From NCBI RefSeq assembly GCF_964199755.1, contig NC_133917.1:4903967-4967966 (forward strand): a DNA stretch of 64,000 bases, written 5' to 3'. Source of the stretch: Larus michahellis. Taxonomy: Eukaryota > Chordata > Aves > Charadriiformes > Laridae. The notes beneath the pieces were generated by a model. That model was not told the DNA's origin, searched no databases, and was given only the letters and a program-made list of their open reading frames with translations. Shown piece by piece: positions 11,330 to 21,057 of the stretch (position 1 is the stretch's first letter; every line of letters starts with the position of its first letter). A program made the position numbers and the translations under genes.

Positions 11330-12514
11330 CTGGGGCAGAGCAGAGGGGGAGCTGCAGCCCATGGACATGCAGCCCCTTCCCCAAACCACCTCCCCTATCC
11401 TCAGCAGCCCCTGCACCCCCAAGGACCTGGCTGACCCCTGCCCTTAGAGGCTCTGAAGGTCCGCAGGGAGAGCAGCGTGCCCAGCACCGAGGGCACAGGC
11501 CCACTGAGGCACATGGCAAGGCTTGAAGCACCGTCAGAGCCTGGTGTGGGGCAGGGCAGGATGTGTCCCTTGGCCAGTGGGATGCAGCTGGGACCTGGGC
11601 TGCTCCCTGACCCTGTGGTGCCCGGCTCCCCCAGGCACCCAGTGAGAAGGGACAAGGCAGCCACACACAGCAGAGAGGGCTCCGTCCTGGGGCACCCTAG
11701 CACCCAGGATGGTGGTGGGGATGGAAGCTTGGGGAGGGCAGGGTGCCTCCTGCCCACTGCTGCAGGGGAAGTGGGGGCCCGGTCAGGAAACACAAACACC
11801 TGGATCCTATTCTTGGGGCAGGGATGAATTCAGCCTCTGCTTCCTCCCTCCTTCCTGGCAGGGGGAAGCCGGGGCGGGGAAAGGGCAGGCTCAGGATGGG
11901 GGAGCGCAGGCCCCCCGGACAGCCCTGCAGTCAGCAGCACCCAAGGGCACCCATGAGAGGCTGTGCTGTGTCCCCCCCCCCCACTCCACCCATCCTTCAC
12001 CTGTCTCTTACGGAGCAGCTGTGTTCCCCAGGGTGACCTTCACCCTCACTTTACAGCCCAGGCGCAGGGCTGTAAACCCAGCCCCACTTATCAGCGCCTG
12101 GGGAAAGTTCACGAGTGAAGAGGTGGGAAAGGATGGGGGCCCATGGGGTAATGGAGGTGGCTCTACCAGGGACTGCTTCACTGGCAGCAGCCTCCGGAGA
12201 GGACAGCAGAGCATCCTGTGGGTCCCTGCATCCTCCCCTCGTGCAGGGCACTGGCACTGAGATCCCCATGCTGCTGGGTGTGGGACCCCAGGGTGAGCAC
12301 CCACGGGTGGGAACCACAGCAAGAACCCCCCCAACAGCCCAGGGCAGCCCTGGGCTCACCCTCGTCCTCCTCACAGTGCCGGGTCTTGGAGCTCCCCAGG
12401 ACCCATGGGGTGGGGCTCCCCTGGGGCGGCAGTGTCCCTGGATAGGGGGTAGGGGGTGTGGGGAGCTCGGGTGCTTCAGGCTAGTGGCTGGGAGCAGAGG
12501 GGTCTGCAACTCAC
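11330..12514 (-). other. MYO1A: Probable 5' UTR intron of MYO1A
   Basis: Between the acceptor at 11330 and a candidate donor at 12514 there is no coding signal. The open frames seen here show no conserved domain. Confidence 0.4.
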
Positions 12515-12600
12515 CTCCCGGTCGCAGAGCAGCAGCTCCCGGAATAGCTTCAGCTGGGGCTGCCCCGGAGCCGTCAGGGCTCAGCTGGCCCGGTCCGGCC
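12515..12600 (-). other. MYO1A: Candidate noncoding first exon of MYO1A
   Basis: The minus strand has CCGGGAG followed by GTGAGT, a consensus donor, at 12515/12514. It would pair with the acceptor upstream of the MYO1A ATG. The 5' end is not determinable by eye, so the upstream limit given is arbitrary. About 300 bp upstream the minus strand has TGTTTGC (12824-12818), a FOXA-like site that would suit a gut promoter. Confidence 0.35.
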
Positions 12601-13135
12601 CACGGTGGGGCGGGGAGGGGCGGAGGAACCTCCCTCAGGGCACCACGCCCGCTCGCAGGCAGGGAAACTGAGGCACGAAGCGCAGCAGCCAGCGGGGGTG
12701 CAGCCCCAGCCCCCCAGCACATGCGCTGCACGGGGTCCCAGCCTCGCTGGGCTCCTGCTGCCCGCTCCCCTCCCCGCCCCGTAGCGGGAACAAGCAGAAA
12801 AAGTCACTTGCAGCCAAGCAAACAAAGGGAGTTTCCTCCCAGGGCTGCGGGAAAGCGGCGCAAGGTACAGGGCCTGGCAGAGCCGGGAGCGCCTGGGGGG
12901 AAGACACCTTACCGCCCCACAGTCGGGGCGAGGGACCCACAGCCACGGTCAGTCCTGCCTTTGCTCTGGGGGTGCTGCAGGGAACCCAGTCCCAGGGGCC
13001 TGTTCCTGGACCCCCAAGCACCACGCGGCATCCTCAGCAGAGCCGGCTCCCACGGGCAGATGAGCCGGAGCTGAGGACAAGCGCTAAGGTCACCGTGGGA
13101 CAGACAAACGAGGCTAATTACCTACAAAATACATC
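12601..13135. other. Gap between the MYO1A 5' end and the NEMP1 3' end
   Basis: About 530 bp with no exon recognised. It probably holds the MYO1A promoter, which would lie immediately beyond the NEMP1 transcript end, since both genes are on the minus strand. Confidence 0.4.
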
Positions 13136-13141
13136 TTTATT
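13136..13141 (-). terminator. NEMP1: NEMP1 poly(A) signal (AATAAA)
   Basis: The minus strand reads AATAAA in an AT-rich stretch about 1.4 kb beyond the NEMP1 stop. A second AATAAA at 13347-13342 could give a slightly shorter 3' UTR. The span 13142-14532 is therefore probably NEMP1 3' UTR; it holds no other gene that I can see. Confidence 0.65.
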
Positions 13142-14532
13142 AAAAATATAACCTGTCATTAACCACACAGAGGGGGATGGAAAGACGCTGTAACAGAGGC
13201 TGCTCACACCAGAGCAGACAGGAAAGCACAGCGAGGGCAAGGGACCAAACATGGGACAGAAATAAAACAACAGCAGAAGCTCTGGCAGCAGCAGGGGCTG
13301 GGGGAGTCCAGGCCCCAGCAGCAGAGCAGCTGTGGGGCAGCTTTATTGCTTAGGAAGTTGCATAGATTGGGGCGTCCCCTCCAGCTTCGTGCTTTGTCAA
13401 AGCCAAGGAGCGGCAGCGCTGAGCTGGGGAGCAGAAACGAAGGCAGGGCCATCCCCAGCCCTGGGGGAGAGGAGGGCAGTGGCGACAGACCCCATGTAAC
13501 AGCAAGTTAAAGGTAGAGGGCACCAGCTTAAGGGGATGGGGAGCTGCCAGCACCAACCGCCAACGAGGCGGGGAGGAGGAAGCACTTCCACACTCATCCT
13601 CATCCTGGGCAGTGCCTGGCAGACAGAGATGTGGGAGAGGGAGGCTGAGCGCAGCCTCCACCACACCACAGCTGGGGGAAGCGGGCTGAGCATGGGGGCA
13701 GCAGGCAGACTTCCAGGCTGCCTTCTCCTGAGCTCCGTGACATTCACACGCAGGGGCCGGCCAAACCATGCGTCTGCTGGGGTTTTTGGTATACACATGG
13801 GATTTAAGCCAAGGCAGAGCCCAACCAGCTGGAGCCCTCTGGCATCTTTGGTAACAGCAGGAGGAGGAGGAGCAGGTCACACGCTGCTCGCTCCGTCCCT
13901 GGCAGCAGGCAGATGCTGAGCATGCAGGTACCATTAGGACAAGTCCAAAGTTCCTCTTGTGCACATCACCCTCACAGGCACCTGCACACAAGGACAGACC
14001 TTTTGCTCCATCCCCACCCTGGCAGGCAGAGACGCTCCCAGCACGGCCAGGGTGCTCGCAGGAGCCAGATGAGCACCCAGGCCTGGGAAGGAGGTCACTG
14101 CCCCTACAATTCATGCACTGTGAGCTCACAAACACACGCAGCAAAAGCCAGGATGGCTCCAGTCCACATTCAGCTGGGACCAGTGTCCCACATCTTGTCA
14201 TCAGCGCAGAGCTCGCCTGCCCTGCAGTCCCCAGCTGGGACCAGCTCCCTGCATCTCCCCTGCCAACACCTTGGGGGCTGCTGACAAAAGCCTTCATGCT
14301 TCAGCCTGGCAGGAGCTGCCTGGGGAAGATGAGGGTGTCAGCCCTCCTTGTCCTCCCACCAGGCTCTGCTGCAGAGCTCACAGCCGCCCAGCTCGGGGTG
14401 GGATCAGGGGTGCTGGCAACAGACATGCCAGCTCCCCCCGGCAAACGGGGCTTTGTGCTCCACAGGCGTCAGGGCAGCGGAGAAGCAGCAGTGGTTCTGC
14501 CCCTCGCCCCCTTGGGTCTGGGGCAGCTGTCC

Positions 14533-17500
14533 TCAATCAGCATCCAGGTAATTGTGAGTCAGGGAGTAATTCGCATGATTCCTCTCAAAGGAGTCATCTT
14601 CATCCTCCTCCTCAAAGAGCTGGTCCTCAAAGAAGATGCCGCCCAGGCCGTACTCCCGCTCGTGGACAGAGACCTCGTCGGGGGTGACATGACTGGCACC
14701 ACCCACAAAGTCAGCAAACCTGTGAGGAAGCCGCAAAGCAGCGTGTTGTGCACACATCCCTGGCGGCCCCCTGCAAGGCCCTGGAACCCAAGCAGACGGG
14801 GTTTCAGTGCCGGGACCGGGCATTATCTGTCCTTCCCCTGTGGCACGCCTTGCTTCTACACACCACAGACCTTCTGTGCCGCCATATCCCTATCTCTAAA
14901 ACCAGAGGTGACAGCACAGAGCGACCCCAGGCTTTTAGAAGCACATGGATACAGTCAGCCACCCCGAGCACACAGTCAGGGGACATTACCTCTTGGGAGA
15001 CTGAATGCGGGAGACCGCAGTCCAGGCAGAGAAATCCGGGCTTCTGCAGTAGTTTCGAAGCTCCTCGAGGGCCTTGCGCGTCTCCACCTCACCTTGGACC
15101 CGATACTCCTCCTCCGTCAGCAGGCGAGGGGGGCTCGGCCCGAGCCTGGCACTCCGCATTCTCCTGCCGGCGGAGCAGCACCAGTTACTGCCCGTCCAGC
15201 CGGGGCAGGATGCCTGGTGCACACCCAGCTCCCAGGGCAGCAGTGGAAGGAACAGAGCATGTCCCTCCAGCCTCTGCTTCTCGCTCCCGAGGGAGGGTCC
15301 CAGCCACAAGGAGGAGCAGGGCACTCTCCTGCACCAACCCCAAGGAAAAAGGGACACAACACCCCCATTATACCCATCCCAGCCCCAAACCCCACCAAAA
15401 ATGCCCCGGTTATATGACACAGACTCCATCTAGCAGCTCATCCAGGCCCAACAACGGCTGGGAACAAGGAGCAAGCCGTGGTGCTTGCAGTCCTCACCTG
15501 TAGGCAGTGAAGGCCCACTGCACAGGGTAGTCCAGGTTCTTGGTGCAAATGGCCATGACCACGAAGGCCAAGGCAACGGGATGGATCTGGATGCCTGAGT
15601 ACATCAGCAACAAGCCCAGGAGCTGCAGGGCCCAGGAGAGGAGGTTGATGCTGCGCTCATTCTCCAGTGGGCCGTATCTGTAGCACACACCGAAGCTCAG
15701 GAAGCCAACGAGCAGCAGGTAACCTGGGGGAGAGCAGAGGGATCAGGCAGGCATGAATCGGCAGCTCAGCCTGGCTGACAGGAGCCAGCTGAGCAGCATC
15801 TGTCAGGGCAGTTAAACCTGACACTGGAGCCGGCCTCAGGAGCACAAGGGCAGCATCTGCAGCACCGAGGGAGGCAGGAAGCGTCAGCATTTTCCACCAG
15901 CACGTTGCAGCTCCAGTAGGAGACACACAGACTGGTGAACTGGCAAGTCCGAAGGGCTCACACCTACCTAGAAGGTACTGCCAGTAAGACTTGCAGATCT
16001 CCCGTAGGTTCTTGAAGATCAGCTGAAGCAGGTACAGGGAAAAGGACCAGCCTCCTACCAGCAGGAAGTAAACAGGACTTTTCTAGGAGAGGAGACGGGA
16101 GACTCAAGACAGGCAGTGGGCAGTGATGGGTACCTCCCCACAGCTGCCAAGACTTGCTCCATGCAAAGCCAGATCCACAACCCAGCACCACAAGGCCACG
16201 TACTCCAGCACTCCCACCAGAACAACTGTACAGGTGCAGAAAGGGCTAATACTATGAGGTCTCTCGCCCCCAGGCAGCCTGACACTCACCTTGGGCATGA
16301 CCTTGGACATCATGTAGACAAGGATGAGCAGCGAGGCCAACAAGCCAAAACTAATCCCGGCTGAGTAGTAGAAGAGTTGGCTCCTGCAGAGATCACACAC
16401 ACACACAAGGTGTTTTACAGCTCATGGACGCCTGTGCACAAACACACCTGCTGGGAGCAACCCCCTGAGAGCCTGCAGAGCCCCCCAGCACTGCCCACCC
16501 AACCCTCCTCGTCCCCAGCTCACGAGAATAAGGAGGTGACCCACCTGCTCAGCATGTCTCCACAGAAGAACAACAACAGGCCCAGGAAGAAAACCAGGAA
16601 CAGCTTAGGGTCAAAGCCTGGAATGAGAGCAGCGAGTCCAGGTTGAGAGGAACCCTGGCACGGTGCCCTCCAGCCTGCCGTGTGGTCACAAAGGCAGGGA
16701 AGGGACAGTGTCCCAGGTGAACCTCCAACAAGTGCCCTAAGTTCTCCCACTTTATATCCCATGGACGAAGACTCGCTTCTTTTTGCGGGCCCATTTTCCT
16801 TCCCAAGGAAGGAACCAGCACTGCTGGCCCTCAAACTGTGAGCTCGTCCGGCCACATCCTCTTGCCCCCATGAGTGCGCCAGTGCAGCCAGACCCAATTC
16901 CCACCCCAGCAGCCCCCGCCACAAAGGAGCCGTACGGCGGAAAAGGACAACGCAGTATGTGGTGCCGGCCTCCAACAGCTCGACCTTCAGGCAGGTTTTG
17001 TTGCTGTAGAGATCAACATCGATGCTGGTGTCATTCAGCTTCTCCTTCAGAAAGGAGAAAACAACATTCCACATGTTGAACTTCTCCAGCTCCTCCTCGC
17101 TGTCCACCTGGGTGACTCGGATCATCCGGCTGCTGTTGACCCGGATCTGCACAGGGGAAGGGAAGCAAACGGGGACATGGCCACAGCTGCCGGAGGGACT
17201 AGGCCCAGCCAGACCCAGGAGAACCTGCCTTCTCCTCTCACCTGCGTCCTGGTCCATATATCGTGCCATTGCGGGACGCGCGTGTTGGTGTAACAGAAGT
17301 GGTGAGGAGTTTCAAGATGGTACACATGGCCCTCGTAGAGCGGGAGAACCGACTCCCTGGCACCTGCGCAACACAGAGCAGAGGGATTCAGCAATGCTGA
17401 CCAAACACAAGGCCCCTGTTCCTGTCTGCTTCACACACCGAGACATGGGTCCACTTTCCCTCCCTGGAGCCCCCCACTTAAGCACACTCTGGGTGGATAA

Positions 17501-18292
17501 ACACAAATGTCCTGCCTCTATTTTCCTTGGAGTTCGCTGTCTGGTTCTTTTCTGGGATAATGTTGCTCCTGGGACCATCAGGAGCAGCACAACCTCATCC
17601 CCTGTTCCCCGTTCCAGCTTCACTCCTTGTCCCCGTATCAGGGAAAACTAAATTCTCGAGTGCCTCCTGCACAACCTCCCCTCCAAGGCGAAGGAGGCTC
17701 CCAAACCCCGGAGGGCCCAGCCGCACCGGCAGACCCGGACAGCGGGATGCCGAAAGCCCAGTCCCCCCAGCACTCTCGGCCACAGCGCCGGCCGAGGCCC
17801 CGAGAGCGCTCTGTGAGGGGGTGCCGTGTGCGGTCGGGGCTCCGTGGGCCGCGGGGTGGGAGGGGGACTGAGCTCTGTGCGGGGGCTGCTGGCAAAGAAA
17901 CATCACGACCGGGCGACGAACAGGGGGCTGTGCGGGGCAGGAGGTCCCCGGCGGGCAGAGGGCAGCTCCCCCGCCGCCACCTCCTGCTCCCTGTGGCACA
18001 GACGGAGCTCGCCCTGCCCGGAGGCGGCCGCCCGTGCGGGAGGAGCCCGAACCCCATCGGACGAAGACGGCCCCAGGCCCAGCCGCTGTCCCGCTCCTCG
18101 GGCCGCGGGGGCGGCTCCGCTCGGGGCCTTGGGCCGACCGGGACCCCCCAGCACATGACACCGCTGCCCCGCTCCCCACACGATGACGTCGCCGCCCCAC
18201 GCACCTGCGCCCCCGAACAGCAGCAGCGGCGGCGGCAGGAGCAGCAGCACCAGCGGCAGCAGGAGCCACCGCCGCACCGGAGCCGGTTTCAT
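14533..18292 (-). CDS. NEMP1: Nuclear envelope integral membrane protein 1 (TMEM194A)
   Basis: Multi-pass protein of the inner nuclear membrane; family work links it to nuclear envelope stiffness, fertility and erythroid nuclei. Nine coding exons: 18292-18205, 17363-17242, 17146-16936, 16617-16545, 16383-16290, 16082-15968, 15723-15498, 15163-14990, 14719-14533. Total 1,290 nt, 429 residues (human 444). The N-terminus MKPAPVRRW plus a Leu-rich run is a signal peptide. A lumenal region follows ([19 protein letters not shown]), then about five membrane segments starting at [19 protein letters not shown], and then the conserved tail with [20 protein letters not shown] and [14 protein letters not shown]. 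The C-terminus is acidic. An in-frame upstream ATG at 18373 would add 27 residues; I chose the inner one because it begins the signal peptide and matches the GGMK context of human NEMP1. It lies head to head with NAB2, as in human. Confidence 0.96.
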
Positions 18293-19063
18293 CCCTCCCG
18301 CCGCGGCCGCGCTACCGACTTCCGCTTCCACCGCGCGCCAGGTAACGGCCGCTGAGGAGCAAGCAGCAGCCAACGAGAGCGGGGGATTCTCGTGGCGTCA
18401 TTGCCGAGCGACGGCTGAGCCGACCTATCGGAAGGCCGCTGCAGCCTCGCTCGCGCCCTCCCTAGCCCTCCGCGCTGACTGACAGGGCCTAGGCCTGTCA
18501 GCGCAGTCCAAGTAGGAAGCAGTCATGGTCCCGCCCTCGGTTACCACAGTGACCAATCCAGAGGCACGCCCAGCCCGTCGCAACTGCAAACCCCGCTTTA
18601 GTAAACCTTGCGGGGCGCTGACGGGTACGCCCCTCAGCCTATCAGAGCACAGGCTCGGCTCGCCACGCCCTCCCGCCCCCGCTCGAATCCCGCTTGATGG
18701 ACAAGGCCCTCCTCCTATCAGGAAGCGGCCCCGCGGTCTTGGTGGGAGGGGGACACGCGTGGGGGGTAACGTGGGTCTTGCCTCCTCCCTTGCCACCGAC
18801 CCGGGGCTCGGCCGGGCCGCGGGCGTAGGCCCGGGACAAGGTGCCTTTCTCCGGCCGCGGGGCCCGCCTGGGCCCAGGCGGGCCTCGGTGGGGAGCGGGG
18901 CCGCCGGGGGCGTACCGCGGGGCTGGGGCGACCCCCGGCAGCGGGGGGGGTCCTGCACCCCACGGGCGGCTCGGCGGGGTCGGGGGGCTCCGTATCGGCC
19001 CCGGTGCGGGCTGCGCCCCTTCCCCCACCCTGTGGGGCGCCAGGATGCCGTGTCCGCGGCCGC

Positions 19064-19152
19064 CCGTGGGCGGGGAGCGGGCGGCCCCCCCCCGCCTCCT
19101 CCCCCCCGGGGCCGTGGGCGGTGGAGCCGGGAAGCGGCGGGGCCGTGGGCGG
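19064..19152 (+). promoter_or_regulatory. NAB2: Three EGR-like CCGTGGGCGG motifs
   Basis: CCGTGGGCGG occurs at 19064-19073, 19112-19121 and 19143-19152. It differs by one base from the EGR1 consensus GCGTGGGCG. NAB2 protein represses EGR factors, and NAB2 is known to be EGR-induced, so EGR binding here would fit a feedback loop. The same motifs could also bind SP or KLF factors. Confidence 0.4.
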
Positions 19153-19442
19153 AGGATGTGCGTCAGTCGGGGGCAGCGCCGGGCCTGGGAACGGCCCCGC
19201 CGCGCCGGACGCCCAGTCGCGGGGGGAGCGTGGGAGGGGGGCGGCCGGGGACGGCGGGGCTGGGACAGGACCCCCCTGTTGGGGACTGTGGCCGTTGCGG
19301 TGTGTGTGGGGGAGACCCCGCTGCCCCCCACCAGGGTCGGGGACGCGGCTGGGCCCCGCTGCGGCCCCCCCCCCCCGCCACCGGGCAGGATGGCGCGGGG
19401 GCGGCTGGACCCCTGCCAGGCGCCCCGCCGCGGCAGCCGCGG

Positions 19443-19450
19443 TATAAATA
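19443..19450 (+). promoter_or_regulatory. TATA box (TATAAATA)
   Basis: A perfect TATAAATA stands in GC-rich DNA 290-380 bp downstream of the EGR-like cluster, oriented toward NAB2. It lies about 1.6 kb upstream of the NAB2 ATG, so it would need a leader intron or a long 5' exon. No matching exon end was established. Confidence 0.4.
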
Positions 19451-20300
19451 GCGCCGAGCCACGTAGGACCGGAGACGGGGTGGGGGCCGTGACCCTCCCG
19501 GGGGTGCTGCGGGCGGGGGGCTTCAGCGTGTCCCCCCCGCCCGAGAAAGCTCCCTCGGTTCCCCGTCTGGCCGTTATGGGGCCAGGCCAGCGCCGTGGGT
19601 TGTGTCCGCTCAAACCTATCGATGGCCGCCTGTGTGTGCCGGTGACCGGCGGGGCTGAGACACAGAGTGCCAGCCCTCCGCAGGGGGCTCTGTCACCCTG
19701 GCACCGGGGAGGGTCGGGGGGGGCGCGGGAGAACGCCGGGGTAACGGGGGAAGCAGCAGCACCGCCGTGCCGGGTTGCTGCGGGAACCGGGGATGCTGCA
19801 AACGCAGCCTCCGCTCGCTGCCGCCCCGCGACCCCGTCGAAATGGGGGCGGCGGTGAAGGTCCCCACACCCCCGGGGGAACGCGAGGATCCCGCAGGGAC
19901 GGACCGGGGCAGCGGGTCCAGCGAGCAGGTCTAGCTCGGGACCACCCGACCCGTGTCCCCTCCGCCCGGCGCCGGCGGGCCCGCCTTCCCCCCTCGGCCC
20001 CCCGGTGCCTCACGTGTCGGCCCCGGTCCCCCGCCCGGAACACCGGCCCCGCTTCCCCGCAGAGGCTGCCCGGGACCACCCGTGCCGCCGTGCAGGGCGC
20101 CGGTTCCCCGATTCCCCCCCCCCCCCCCGCGCTCCCGGTGCCGCTGCGCCTCCCGCCCGGGGGGCCCGGGTGCCGCCGCCCCCGCCGCTGCCCCCCCGCC
20201 GCGGCCGCCCGCGCTGCGCTCGGCGGGGGCGGCAGCCGCGGGATCCGCCCCCGGGGCCTCCCACGCCGCGGCGCAGCCGGGGCCGCTGCTATTTCACGGT

Positions 20301-20510
20301 ACCGCCCGTGGGGGCGGTGCGCAGAAGCGGCGCGGAGCGGCGGAGCGAGCGAGCGCGCCCGGCCCGGCCGCGGGACCCCCGAGCCCCGGCACCCTCCGGA
20401 CGCCCGGCGAGCCCCCTCCCCGGAGCCCCCTCCTCCGGAGCCCCTCCGCCGGGGCTCACGGCGGCCGTGCACGGGGTGGGCGGAGCGGCCGGAGGCGGCT
20501 CCAGCCGGCG
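20301..20510 (+). other. NAB2: Candidate noncoding first exon of NAB2
   Basis: CGGCG followed by GTGAGC at 20511 is a good donor, and CATCCCGCAG at 21041-21050 is the acceptor directly before the NAB2 coding exon. The upstream edge is a guess; I placed it at a GC-box palindrome (ACCGCCC and GGGCGGT separated by 4 bp, 20301-20318) that may mark the core promoter. The frame leading into the NAB2 ATG stays open through this exon as far back as an ATG at 20005, so an N-terminal extension is possible only from a start far upstream. Confidence 0.45.
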
Positions 20511-21050
20511 GTGAGCGATCGGGGGGCGGCGGGAGGGGACGGGGGTCAGCGGGGGGATCGCGGCGGGGCGGGGTGCAGAGCTTGATGGGTCCGGGGCGCC
20601 GACCAGGGCGGGGGAACCCGGGGGCGTGGGGACCCAGCGGGACCGTGGCACCGAAGCATCACTGGCCCTGCGCCGTCGGGGATGGGGGGGGCTGGGGCAG
20701 CCCCGGGCGCGTGTCCGGCCCCACGCGGGGGTTCTGGGGGGCGGGAGGCTGCGGGGGGGTGGGCACGGCCAGGGAGGGGAGGGGGGAAGGGGTCCCCACT
20801 CGTGTCCCCACTCGTGTCCATGCCATGTCCGGAGGAGCTGTGACTGTGGGGTCTGTCCCAGCCCAGGCAGCGTGGCAGCGCCTGGGCACCCCGAGGGGTT
20901 CGGGGACCCTGAGATGCCCCACGTTGCCCCGACTCCCCCGGGGTGCTCCCCCCTCACCCCCGTAACCCCAGGTGCTCGGGCCAAAGGGTGGGGAGGGGGC
21001 TTCTCCTTTGTGCCTGTCTGTCCCCTGTGGTGATGCTGTCCATCCCGCAG
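20511..21050 (+). other. NAB2: NAB2 5' UTR intron
   Basis: The segment between the inferred donor and the clear acceptor is G-rich, with no coding signal. Confidence 0.45.
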
Positions 21051-21057
21051 GCTCGCC

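Larger units (their letters stand above)
18293..20300. promoter_or_regulatory. CpG-rich divergent promoter region between NEMP1 and NAB2
   Basis: The region is extremely GC- and CpG-rich and lies between two genes transcribed away from each other. A CCAAT box is present near 18552 on the plus strand. No coding exon is supported; the long open frames on both strands reflect the lack of AT. NEMP1 transcription most likely starts just above 18292. The 19-20 kb part is more likely to serve NAB2. Confidence 0.5.

Noticed and set aside
13957-15417. A 486-codon plus-strand open frame over the NEMP1 3' end
   Set aside because: It is antisense to NEMP1 exons and its 3' UTR and shows no known domain.
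18293-18373. Upstream in-frame ATG extending NEMP1 by 27 residues
   Set aside because: It would bury the signal peptide behind a poorly conserved Ala-rich stretch. The inner ATG matches the usual NEMP1 start.
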